This document shows, in pieces, positions 35,528 to 42,809 of a stretch of DNA of 50,815 bases. A program made the position numbers and the translations under genes. Source of the DNA: Bryobacterales bacterium. Lineage in GTDB: Bacteria; Acidobacteriota; Terriglobia; Bryobacterales; Bryobacteraceae. The stretch covers positions 1 to 50,815 of the forward strand of contig PMUP01000049.1 of assembly GCA_003166865.1 (NCBI GenBank), given 5' to 3'. Below the pieces are notes generated by a model. That model ran no database searches. It worked only from the letters and a program-made list of their open reading frames with translations, and was not told the DNA's origin. The first letter of the stretch is position 1. Each line of letters starts with the position of its first letter.

Positions 35528-35565
35528 GGCCAGAGCCTCCTCGTCGTTCAGAGGTTCTAGTGCGG

Positions 35566-36339
35566 CTACCTCGCGGAAGTTCTCGCAAAATATGGAACCA
35601 ATGGCTTTTGCTGGAGCCGCCGCTTCCCCAGCTCGCCAAAACGGGCCTTGGCTCGCGACTTCAACAGCCGGAACTGCGTTTCCGTCAGGCCCATTTCGCC
35701 GCAGATCTCTTCCTGTGTCTCTTCATGGAGATAGAAGCGCGTCAGGATCTCGCGATCGCGATCCGAGAGCTGCCGCAGAATATCACGCATGAATTCACCT
35801 TTTTGTTGATGAGCCATGTTCTGCTCTGGATCTCGCCGCCGGTCGGCTACCCGCACTCCCACATCCAGATGCATTTCGTCGCGCCTGCTGTGAACCACCT
35901 GGTCGATGTGTGCCGCCACCTGTCGCCGCACCACCGTCCTCACGAATCCCATCAGCCGATCGGGCTCCCGCAGGTCTCCGCGCCGGATGGCCTGCACCAC
36001 GATCAGAAACGTGTCGTGAACTTTGTCGTCCAGTTCTTGCATCCCCAACTGCCGGCACAAGTAAAACCGGATGCCGCGCGCAAACAGCCGGTACAATTCC
36101 TCCATCCCCGTGTCATCGCCTCTTTGAATCCGCGCCACCAAGTCCGGCCAATCCACGGCGCTGCCCGTGGGCTCCGGCCGCGCAACCGTTTCCAATTCGT
36201 CGTCCTCAACCGCGTCCGCAAAGGTCGTTGCGTCCACCTCCTGTGGCGAATTGCTTGCTCCGTAATTGTTTCCAGTTCGGGAATTGTTTCCAGGTGGCGA
36301 GGGCGCACTTCGTTCCACTGTTCGCAGAGAGGTAGCCAT
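35566..36339 (-). CDS. ECF-type sigma factor
   Basis: 257 residues. A low-complexity N-terminus (about 70 residues) is followed by sigma region 2 (RIQRGDDTGMEELYRLFARGIRFYLC, DDKVHDTFLIVVQAIRRGDLR) and region 4 (LRQLSDRDREILTRFYLHEETQEEICGEMGLTETQFRLLKSRAKAR). Region 3 is absent, as in ECF factors. The broken zinc-finger gene next to it was probably its anti-sigma factor. The target genes are unknown. Confidence 0.88.
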   Translation of the reverse strand: MATSLRTVERSAPSPPGNNSRTGNNYGASNSPQEVDATTFADAVEDDELETVARPEPTGSAVDWPDLVARIQRGDDTGMEELYRLFARGIRFYLCRQLGMQELDDKVHDTFLIVVQAIRRGDLREPDRLMGFVRTVVRRQVAAHIDQVVHSRRDEMHLDVGVRVADRRRDPEQNMAHQQKGEFMRDILRQLSDRDREILTRFYLHEETQEEICGEMGLTETQFRLLKSRAKARFGELGKRRLQQKPLVPYFARTSAR

Positions 36340-36757
36340 GGCGTGCTTGTCCTTTCGAGACTTGAACTCGAGACTTGAACTAGGGGCTATCTCAGGATTG
36401 AGGCGACATCGCGCGTCTTCCGCCGCGTTCGCCCGAGGAGTGCGCCGATGATCTCAATTGGCGCTGAACCCTGGGAGATAGTGCTTTGCCATGCTGCACA
36501 CGTAGGACCAAACGATAAAAGTACTAAGGCCAATACCTGATCGCGCTATGCTGGCGTAGCCTCCAACTTCGAGTAAGAAATTTTGATTGATACGCTAAAT
36601 GAATGAAAAAGAAAGCGTTCCTAAATCTACAAACGCCAGGTAGAGTCGGAGCATGAACTGCGGTTCCGTGCGTGGGGAGCGCACTGGATTTCTTCCGCCC
36701 GCAAGCTTCTCACTCATGTTTCGCGTGGTTCTGCCCCACTGCGGGAGCGTCTTTGAT
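36340..36757. other. Non-coding gap between sigma gene and receiver-like gene
   Basis: About 418 bases with no convincing gene. Only a 30-codon frame at about 36449-36541 with a GAGGAG upstream was seen; its content is not recognisable. The promoter of the sigma gene is expected here (minus strand) but no clear hexamer pair was identified. The region is more AT-rich (36530-36640) than its neighbours. Confidence 0.5.
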
Positions 36758-37141
36758 CTAAACCACGCCCGAGTGTCGCTTCAGGATCTGCTGCAGGTTC
36801 TGCGAGAACGCCGAACGCGCCATCACAATGTTGGCGCCGGCTTCCTGGGCTTGCTGCTTCAGTTCACCTTGCACATGAGATAAATACCCTATCACGCTGA
36901 TTTGCTTCATCTCTCCGTCGCTCTTCATCGTCGAAATCAGCTTCAGCGGCTGAACTGCGTTGAAGTTCAAATCCAGAATGATTAGCAGCGGTTTCTCTTG
37001 CGTGGCCTTCTCGATCACGTCGCGCTCGGACTTCACAAACTCCACCTCGAGACCGGCGCGCTTGGCCGCGTCGCTGATCTTTACCGTGAACATCAGGTCT
37101 TCAACCACCGCCAAGATCTTCTTCTTGCCTAGCTTATGCAT
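36758..37141 (-). CDS. Receiver-domain protein with incomplete active site
   Basis: 127 residues, a single receiver-like fold. Acidic pair Glu14-Asp15 (VVEDL), phospho-acceptor position Asp57 in IILDLNF, but the conserved Thr/Ser (here IGYLS) and the Lys (here MARSAF) are missing. It could be a pseudo-receiver that binds partners without ordinary phosphotransfer. It diverges from the 6-phosphogluconolactonase gene. Confidence 0.75.
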   Translation of the reverse strand: MHKLGKKKILAVVEDLMFTVKISDAAKRAGLEVEFVKSERDVIEKATQEKPLLIILDLNFNAVQPLKLISTMKSDGEMKQISVIGYLSHVQGELKQQAQEAGANIVMARSAFSQNLQQILKRHSGVV

Positions 37142-37287
37142 GGAAATCTACACGCCCGCTCTCGCCGCCTACTCCTTCTGAACTGAATGTTGCGTTAGCT
37201 CGAACTTGGAAACCGCAAGTTGTGTGGAAGGTAAGAACTATTTTAGCATGACGAAGTGTGCGCTTCGTCGCGCCGCCGAGGTTTCGG

Positions 37288-38019
37288 ATGACCGTACAGT
37301 CGTTTGTTTATGAGAGTGCCGAGGCAGCTTCCGTGGCCTGCGCACGCAAACTGGTCGAACTGCTGGAACGCGCGCTCTCCACCCAGCCCCGCGTTTCGGT
37401 CGCCGTCTCGGGCGGCACAACACCCAAGCCGATGTTCGCCGAGATGGCTCAGTCGCACTTCAACTGGACGAATGTTCATCTATTTTGGGTGGACGAACGG
37501 TGCGTTCCACCCACCGACTCGGAAAGCAACTACAAGCTTGCCAAGGACCACTTCATCGACGCCGCTCGTTTCCCCGCAGCCAACGTCCACCGCATCCAGG
37601 GCGAGCTGCCGCCCCAGGAAGCCGCGAAACTCTATGGAGATGACATCCGCGCGTTCTTCAAACTGTCTTCCGGGGCAGTGCCCCAATTCGACGTCATCCA
37701 CCGAGGCCTGGGCCCCGACGCCCATACCGCCAGCCTTTTTCCCGGCGAGCCCCTGATCGACGATCACAAGAATCTGGCCGCCGCCGTGTACGTTGAAAAA
37801 TTTCATCAGTGGCGCGTCACTCTTCTGCCCGCGGTGCTGGAAGCCGCGCGCCACACCCTGATGCTCGCCGCCGGTGACGATAAAGCCCAGCCGCTCCGTT
37901 CCGTCCTGCGTCAGCCTTACGATCCCAAGAAATATCCGGCTCAAATCACCACGTACGACGGCGCGGGCGTGATCTGGTTCCTGGACAAGGCAGCAGCCGG
38001 AACCGCGGTAAGGAGCTGA
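37288..38019 (+). CDS. pgl: 6-phosphogluconolactonase
   Basis: 243 residues from ATG 37288. It hydrolyses 6-phosphogluconolactone in the oxidative pentose phosphate pathway. Visible are VSVAVSGGTTPKPMF, LFWVDERCVPPTDSESNY, and a variant of the family signature, GLGPDAHTASLFPG, which normally has Gly instead of Ala after Asp. HQWRVTLLP and the C-terminal LPAVLEAARHTLMLAAGDDKAQPL fit. The downstream CapA-like gene starts (TTG 38024) only four bases later, so co-expression is likely. Confidence 0.92.
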   Translation: MTVQSFVYESAEAASVACARKLVELLERALSTQPRVSVAVSGGTTPKPMFAEMAQSHFNWTNVHLFWVDERCVPPTDSESNYKLAKDHFIDAARFPAANVHRIQGELPPQEAAKLYGDDIRAFFKLSSGAVPQFDVIHRGLGPDAHTASLFPGEPLIDDHKNLAAAVYVEKFHQWRVTLLPAVLEAARHTLMLAAGDDKAQPLRSVLRQPYDPKKYPAQITTYDGAGVIWFLDKAAAGTAVRS

Positions 38020-38023
38020 TCGG

Positions 38024-38995
38024 TTGGCTCCGACGCGCCGCTCCTTGCTTCTGGTTCCGGCGCTGGGCCTCTTTGCCAGGCACCCTTCAATTGCCGCCGA
38101 TACCCCGCCGCATCCCACCACGCGCATTCTCTGCGGTGGCGATGTCATGCTCTCCCGCTATGTCGGCGCTCGCGCCCGGCACTTGTCCGATCCCGCTTCA
38201 CCCCTCCGCGATCTCGCGCCTCTGCTCTCGTCCGCCGACATCGCCTTTGTAAATCTGGAAGCGCCCTTTTCCGATCATGGCCATCCGGTCGAGAAGGGCA
38301 TGATATTCAAAGCCGAGCCTGAGATGATCGAAGCCCTGCGAGTGGCCGGAATCGACGTCGTCTCCACCGCCAACAATCACGCGCGCGATTGCGGCAGTTA
38401 CGGCGTCAGCTTCACGCTGGATTGGCTTGCCAAGAACGGCATTGCCGCAGCAGGCACCGGCCACACGGCCCAAGAGGCGCACCAGGGCGCGGTCATCGAG
38501 CGTAACGGACACCGCTACGGCTTTCTCGCCTACACCTACGACCAAGCCAACGGCAACCACGCCGATCAAGACGATCGAATAGCAATGATGTGGACCAAGG
38601 TGTCGGACCCGCAACGCATGGCCGCCGACGTCACAAGCTTGCGCTCTCGCGCGGACGTCGTCATCGTCTCCATGCACGCCGGCGTCGAATATCAGAAACA
38701 GCCCAACGCCGAGCAGCGCCGCTTCGCCCACGCGGCCATCGATGCGGGTTCGAGCGTAGTGGTCGGCGCGCACCCGCACGTTACGCAGCCCGTGGAGAGC
38801 TATCGCGACGGCGTGATCTTTTATTCGCTCGGGAACTTGGTCTTCGATCAATTCCAGCGCCAGGAAACTCAACACGGCCTGATCGCCGACCTGCGTTTTA
38901 CTGGCGCGAAATTGACGTCGTACAGCGCCATCCCGGTCGACATCGTCGGCACCGTTCCGCGAGTCGCTCCTCAGCCCATCCCTCCGCACTCATGA
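38024..38995 (+). CDS. CapA-family metallophosphatase-like protein
   Basis: 323 residues from TTG 38024. The N-terminus has TRRSLLLVPALGLFA, a possible Tat-type signal. The PGA_cap fold shows RILCGGDVMLSRYVG, VNLEAPFSD, VVSTANNHARDCG, VIVSMHAGVEY and VVGAHPHVTQPVE, the metal-binding set of calcineurin-like enzymes. Family members are linked to poly-gamma-glutamate capsule or to lipid/peptidoglycan hydrolysis; the substrate here is unknown. It overlaps the patatin gene (ATGA at 38992). Confidence 0.88.
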   Translation: MAPTRRSLLLVPALGLFARHPSIAADTPPHPTTRILCGGDVMLSRYVGARARHLSDPASPLRDLAPLLSSADIAFVNLEAPFSDHGHPVEKGMIFKAEPEMIEALRVAGIDVVSTANNHARDCGSYGVSFTLDWLAKNGIAAAGTGHTAQEAHQGAVIERNGHRYGFLAYTYDQANGNHADQDDRIAMMWTKVSDPQRMAADVTSLRSRADVVIVSMHAGVEYQKQPNAEQRRFAHAAIDAGSSVVVGAHPHVTQPVESYRDGVIFYSLGNLVFDQFQRQETQHGLIADLRFTGAKLTSYSAIPVDIVGTVPRVAPQPIPPHS

Positions 38996-39771
38996 CGGCG
39001 CTGGTTCTATCCGCGGGCGGAATCTTCGGCGCTTATCAAGCCGGAGCTTGGAAAGCCATCGCCGATGTATTTGAACCCGACCTCATCGTCGGCGCTTCCA
39101 TCGGCGCCATCAACGGCTGGGCCATCGCGGGCGGCAGCCATCCCGATGCATTGATCGAACGTTGGCTCAACCTGGACGCCGCAGCCCATTATCGCTGGAA
39201 GTTTCCGCGCACTCCGTTGCACGGCGTGTTCGACACCACGCCGCTTCAGGCCGTGATCCGCGACCTTTACGAATCCTTCCAACTTGGAACAAACCAGCCC
39301 AAAACCAATTTCGCGATGGTGCTCACCGATCTGATGAAGCTGCGCCCCGTGATTCTGCGAGGAAGCCAAGTGAGCTGGCAGCACCTGGTGGCCACCACCG
39401 CGATTATCGGCTTCTTCGACCAGGTGCGCCTCGACGGCCGCATCTATTCCGACGGCGGCCTGCTCTCCGCCGTGCCGCTCTGGGCCGCCGCCGAATTGGG
39501 CGCCACGCGAGCCCTGGTCATCGATGTGCTGCCCGTGCCGCCCGGCAACATCGCCCGCGCATTCGTCGGCGCCATGCGGATGCTCTCGCCGTTTCGCGCG
39601 CATGTCCCGCCCGGCCTCGAAGTCATCCGCCTGGCTCCTCCCGCGCTGCTCGGCACTCCGCTCGAAGCCATCTACTGGACCCGGCCGAATGCCGCAGCCT
39701 GGATTCGCGCCGGACAGGAACAGGCCTCCGCAATAAAACATTCCATTGCGAATTGTTTTGAGAGAGAATAG
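38992..39771 (+). CDS. Patatin-like phospholipase
   Basis: 259 residues from ATG 38992. Lipid acyl hydrolase of the patatin type: ALVLSAGGIFGAYQAGAWKAI (oxyanion GGI), nucleophile Ser in IVGASIGAINGWAIAGG, catalytic Asp in YSDGGLLSAVPLW. The start is translationally coupled to the CapA-like gene. Soluble, no signal peptide seen. Lipid substrate unknown. Confidence 0.9.
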   Translation: MTALVLSAGGIFGAYQAGAWKAIADVFEPDLIVGASIGAINGWAIAGGSHPDALIERWLNLDAAAHYRWKFPRTPLHGVFDTTPLQAVIRDLYESFQLGTNQPKTNFAMVLTDLMKLRPVILRGSQVSWQHLVATTAIIGFFDQVRLDGRIYSDGGLLSAVPLWAAAELGATRALVIDVLPVPPGNIARAFVGAMRMLSPFRAHVPPGLEVIRLAPPALLGTPLEAIYWTRPNAAAWIRAGQEQASAIKHSIANCFERE

Positions 39772-39779
39772 ATGCTGAC

Positions 39780-40106
39780 ATGCCTGCTTACCAGATTTAC
39801 CGTCTGAAGGAAATTCCGCGGCAGCAGTTCCGCTGGACGCCCCACACGCCGGGCGTCGCTGTCGTCAAGCTGAAAGATTATGAAGCCGGACCCGTCATCC
39901 AGGCCGCCAGCCCCTACGCGCTGTGGCTCGACTTGCGTGGGAGCGACAAAGCCATCGCCGTGGGCGATCTCATCGAAGTGGTGGGCGACGTGATCGAGCA
40001 GCGCGGCCAGCTCCGCATTTTCAAATACATAGGTTTTGAAGAGGCGCAATGGTACGTACCAGAACCGGCTCCGCGCGCCACTCCAGATGCGGTGGAGGTA
40101 ACATAA
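39780..40106 (+). CDS. Conserved small protein, unknown function
   Basis: 108 residues. No domain recognised. The content (YQIYRLKEIPRQQFRWTPHTPGVAVVKLKDYE, LWLDLRGSDKAIAVGDLIEVVGD) suggests a small beta-rich soluble protein. It lies in a plus-strand run between the patatin and 2H genes, eight bases downstream of the former. Confidence 0.7.
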   Translation: MPAYQIYRLKEIPRQQFRWTPHTPGVAVVKLKDYEAGPVIQAASPYALWLDLRGSDKAIAVGDLIEVVGDVIEQRGQLRIFKYIGFEEAQWYVPEPAPRATPDAVEVT

Positions 40107-40116
40107 TAGTAAAGGT

Positions 40117-40710
40117 ATGTATAACGATCCCGCCGCGTGGGATCGGGTCAACTCCTTCGCGCTAGTCAGCTACATTCCAGAACCCTTGGCGGGCTTTCTG
40201 GACCGGCTGCGCCAGGAGTTGGTTCCGAACTGTTTTTTGCGCGCCCACGTGACAATTCTGCCGCCCCGTCCCATTTGTTCCTCGCCGGAGGCCGCTTGGG
40301 AAACTGTCCGCACCCTCGCCCCTCGATTCCCGCCCTTCGAAGTGGAACTGGCTCAGGTGGAAGTGTTCCCGGTCACGGATGTCATTTACATCGAAATCGG
40401 ACGCGGCCGTGAAGAGATGCGGAACATGCACGCGGCCCTCAACGCCCAAGGCTTCCTCTGTTACGAACCTTATCCTTACCACCCGCACATCACTCTCGCG
40501 CAGGATCTCAAGGGTGACGAAGTGGACGAGCTGGCCCGCGTCGCCCGAACGCGCTGGGCGGAATGCAAGTTTCCCAAAACGTTCCGGGTCGACAAAGTAG
40601 TCTTCGTCCAAAACACCCGCCGCAATCAATGGCTGGACCTCGGCGAGAGCGCCCTTGGCCACCAGGATTCCCGCCTGGTCGGCGAGCTGGTGGATTTGCT
40701 GGCGGGGTAA
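40117..40710 (+). CDS. 2H phosphoesterase (2'-5' RNA ligase-like)
   Basis: 197 residues. Two HxT-type motifs: HVTILPP (His44, Thr46) and YHPHITLAQD (residue about 124). These act on cyclic phosphodiesters or RNA 2',3' ends. The last 200 bases recur at 41343-41543 with two differences, and a shorter 5' piece at 41268-41337. No function can be given beyond the family. Confidence 0.88.
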   Translation: MYNDPAAWDRVNSFALVSYIPEPLAGFLDRLRQELVPNCFLRAHVTILPPRPICSSPEAAWETVRTLAPRFPPFEVELAQVEVFPVTDVIYIEIGRGREEMRNMHAALNAQGFLCYEPYPYHPHITLAQDLKGDEVDELARVARTRWAECKFPKTFRVDKVVFVQNTRRNQWLDLGESALGHQDSRLVGELVDLLAG

Positions 40711-40716
40711 CGGCCA

Positions 40717-41016
40717 TCAGATTCGATCACGCCAGTAACCCGGCCTCCGCCGTCCATGAGCCACTGCAATGATCTCGATGCCTTCCGTACCCTCGCGAAA
40801 GACGATCAAGTATGGGAATCTATGGAGCACTGCTCTGCGGGTTTTGAATTCGTACAGCTGATGCCGTTCAGGATGCTGCGAAATCTGCGTGATTGCGCGG
40901 TCGAGTTCATTCAGAAACGCTTCCGCAGCTGCGCGGCTCCGCTTCCCGTACCAAGCCATCGCTGCCTCGGCCTCCTCAAGGGCCGCAGGATGGATCCGGG
41001 CACTCTTACCGGTCAC
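40717..41016 (-). CDS. ParE/RelE-family toxin
   Basis: 99 residues. Small basic protein of the RelE/ParE superfamily: IHPAALEEAEAAMAWYG, helix with AFLNELDRAITQIS, HPERHQLYEFKTRRAVLHRFPYLIVF and a basic end AVAHGRRRPGYW. It follows its antitoxin with two bases between. Acts on mRNA or gyrase depending on the subgroup, which cannot be decided here. Confidence 0.85.
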   Translation of the reverse strand: MTGKSARIHPAALEEAEAAMAWYGKRSRAAAEAFLNELDRAITQISQHPERHQLYEFKTRRAVLHRFPYLIVFREGTEGIEIIAVAHGRRRPGYWRDRI

Positions 41017-41018
41017 CG

Positions 41019-41246
41019 CTACCGTCGAGCCAGGAGACGACGCCGCGCCTCATCCCACGGAACCAACTTCGCGGCTCCACTGTCGATCTCTTCCAGCCGG
41101 CGCCGGATTTCCTCGCGCCAGGCTTCCTCGGCGTCTTCGTCGACTTCCGTGTCCAGACTCTCCACTAGTGGACCGATCAGCGCAGCGCGGGCCTCTGGCG
41201 GAAGCTCAAGCGCGTCTTTCAGAACCTCTGCCGCATCGCGTGGCAT
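41019..41246 (-). CDS. Antitoxin, addiction module component
   Basis: 75 residues. Acidic, helical: VLKDALELPPEARAALIGPLVESLDTE, EEAWREEIRRRLEEIDSGAAKLVPWDEARRRL, the pattern of the 'addiction module component' family paired with RelE/ParE-like toxins. It precedes the toxin on the minus strand. Confidence 0.87.
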   Translation of the reverse strand: MPRDAAEVLKDALELPPEARAALIGPLVESLDTEVDEDAEEAWREEIRRRLEEIDSGAAKLVPWDEARRRLLARR

Positions 41247-41267
41247 GGTTCTATTCTACCTTCCTTC

Positions 41268-41543
41268 ATCCCAGAACCTTGGCGGGCTTCTTGGACAAGC
41301 TGTGCGCCAGGTTCCGAACTGTTTCTTGCGCGCCCACGTGACAAGGGTGACGAAGTGGACGAGCTGGCCCGCGTCGCCCGCACGCGCTGGGCGGAATGCA
41401 AGTTTCCCAAAACGTTCCGGGTCGACAAAGTAGTCTTCGTCCAAAACACCCGCCGCAATCAATGGCTGGACCTCGGCGAGAGCGCCCTTGGCCACCAGGA
41501 TTCCCGCCTGGTCGGCGAGCTGGTGGATTTGATGGCGGGGTAA
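41268..41543 (+). pseudogene. Partial copy of the 2H phosphoesterase gene
   Basis: Two joined pieces of the 40117-40710 gene: 41268-41337 matches about 40171-40252 with a small deletion, and 41343-41543 matches 40511-40711 with two differences. The middle half is missing. The toxin-antitoxin pair lies between this and the full gene. Confidence 0.9.
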
Positions 41544-41571
41544 GCTGCGAGAATGATATTCGAGGGAAACG

Positions 41572-41832
41572 ATGAAGATTCAAATCCCGGATGACCTCGC
41601 ACGTGGTCTGGAGGGAATTGCGGCCGCCCAGCAGAAGAGCGTGGAGCAGGTGGCGCTGGAGGGTTTGCGTTCTCTCTTCGATAAAGCGAGTTCGCCCGAA
41701 GCCGTATTGCGAGCCGTTCGGGAACTGCCTCATCCAAGCGCCGCGGCAGTCGATGATCTCGACGCCGCGATCGCAGCTGGACGGCTGCCAGTGCGCGACC
41801 AAGGCGCGTCCGACATGGGGTCGCCGGAGTAG
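41572..41832 (+). CDS. VapB-like antitoxin, orphan
   Basis: 86 residues. Opens MKIQIPDDLARGLEGIAAAQQKSVEQVALEGLRSLF, resembling VapB antitoxin N-terminal DNA-binding parts, with a short acidic tail. No PIN-domain toxin follows. Could be an orphan antitoxin or a small DNA-binding protein. Confidence 0.5.
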   Translation: MKIQIPDDLARGLEGIAAAQQKSVEQVALEGLRSLFDKASSPEAVLRAVRELPHPSAAAVDDLDAAIAAGRLPVRDQGASDMGSPE

Positions 41833-41939
41833 CAGCGAATTCGGACGCTGAATAGCTTTTCGATCGTTGCGCCGGAGGGTGCGCCGCGAGACCATCCATC
41901 TCGACCGCTCTAAGGAAAGTAAAACTCAGTGGCGCCGGA

Positions 41940-42467
41940 TCACAACTGGTCCCGCCGTCTTTCGGCGTGACTCACCCACTCGGTTTCGAGTCTCGGCGGC
42001 CGCGTTAGGGTTTGCATCACCACGCAAAACTGTTCCGTTTTTTCCTGCAATGCACACAGTTGCTCCGGCGTTGCCTCTGGCGCAGCAACATCAAAATGCA
42101 CATGGATGCTCTCGAAGCCGACGGGCAAGTCTTTTGATATGCCAAGGGTTCCTCGAAGATCCAACTTTCCCTCCGCCGTGACCTCGATACATTCGGTTGG
42201 TATGCCCATAGCCGCGGCCACCATCTGACAGGTGATTTGGGCGCACGCCGCCAGAGCCCCCAGCAAAAGGTCTCCCGAACAGGCGCCGGTACCGCCGCCG
42301 CCGACTCCAGGGTGGGCCTCGGCCTGGTAAATGGCGCGCCCGAGGTCGACCGAGCAAGCCACTGGAACGCTCGTCTCGCCAGCTTTCGCCCGCAGGGTGA
42401 TCTGCGAGGCCTGGGGGTCGCTGCGGTAGTGTTCTTTTAGCGGTTTCTGAAGCGATCGGAGATCCAC
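41940..42467 (-). CDS. OsmC/Ohr-family protein
   Basis: 175 residues from GTG 42467 (TGAGG five bases upstream; a 12-residue longer start at 42503 exists). Has GTGACSGDLLLGALAACAQITCQMVA and TEQFCVVMQTL, the two redox cysteines of OsmC peroxidases, which reduce organic hydroperoxides. It diverges from a DUF4242 gene. Confidence 0.82.
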   Translation of the reverse strand: MDLRSLQKPLKEHYRSDPQASQITLRAKAGETSVPVACSVDLGRAIYQAEAHPGVGGGGTGACSGDLLLGALAACAQITCQMVAAAMGIPTECIEVTAEGKLDLRGTLGISKDLPVGFESIHVHFDVAAPEATPEQLCALQEKTEQFCVVMQTLTRPPRLETEWVSHAERRRDQL

Positions 42468-42517
42468 GGCAGCCTCATTTCTTGCTCTGAGACATGCTAG
42501 CATCAGCAGAGGTAAAA

Positions 42518-42790
42518 ATGCCCAAATTCGTAATCGAACGCGAAGTTCCAGGAGCCGGAAATCTGTCGGATGCCCAATGGCAGGCCTTGTCCCAAAAGTC
42601 GGTGAACGCTTTGAGGGGCATGGGTTGCGAGATCCAGTGGCTCCATAGCTACGTGACCGGCGACAAGGTGTACTGCGTGTACCTCGCTCCCGACGAGGCG
42701 ACCATCCACGAACACGCGCGGCGCGTAGGCATTCCTTCCAATCGCGTCTCCGCCGTGCGCCGGCTCATCGATCCGGCCACCGCGGAATAA
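42518..42790 (+). CDS. DUF4242 protein
   Basis: 90 residues from ATG 42518, with AGAGG upstream. PKFVIEREVPGAGNLSDAQWQALSQKSVNAL and IQWLHSYVTGDKVYCVYLAPDEATIHEHARRVGIP match the family. A small dimeric ferredoxin-like fold of unknown role, sometimes called nickel-binding. Confidence 0.82.
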   Translation: MPKFVIEREVPGAGNLSDAQWQALSQKSVNALRGMGCEIQWLHSYVTGDKVYCVYLAPDEATIHEHARRVGIPSNRVSAVRRLIDPATAE

Positions 42791-42809
42791 CCGCTGTCGT
42801 TCCGGTGCG

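Noticed and set aside
36449-36541. 30-codon frame with a GAGGAG upstream
   Set aside because: Too short, with unrecognisable content.
42468-42503. Start of the OsmC-like gene at 42503
   Set aside because: The GTG at 42467 with TGAGG five bases upstream gives a more usual N-terminus, although 42503 cannot be excluded.
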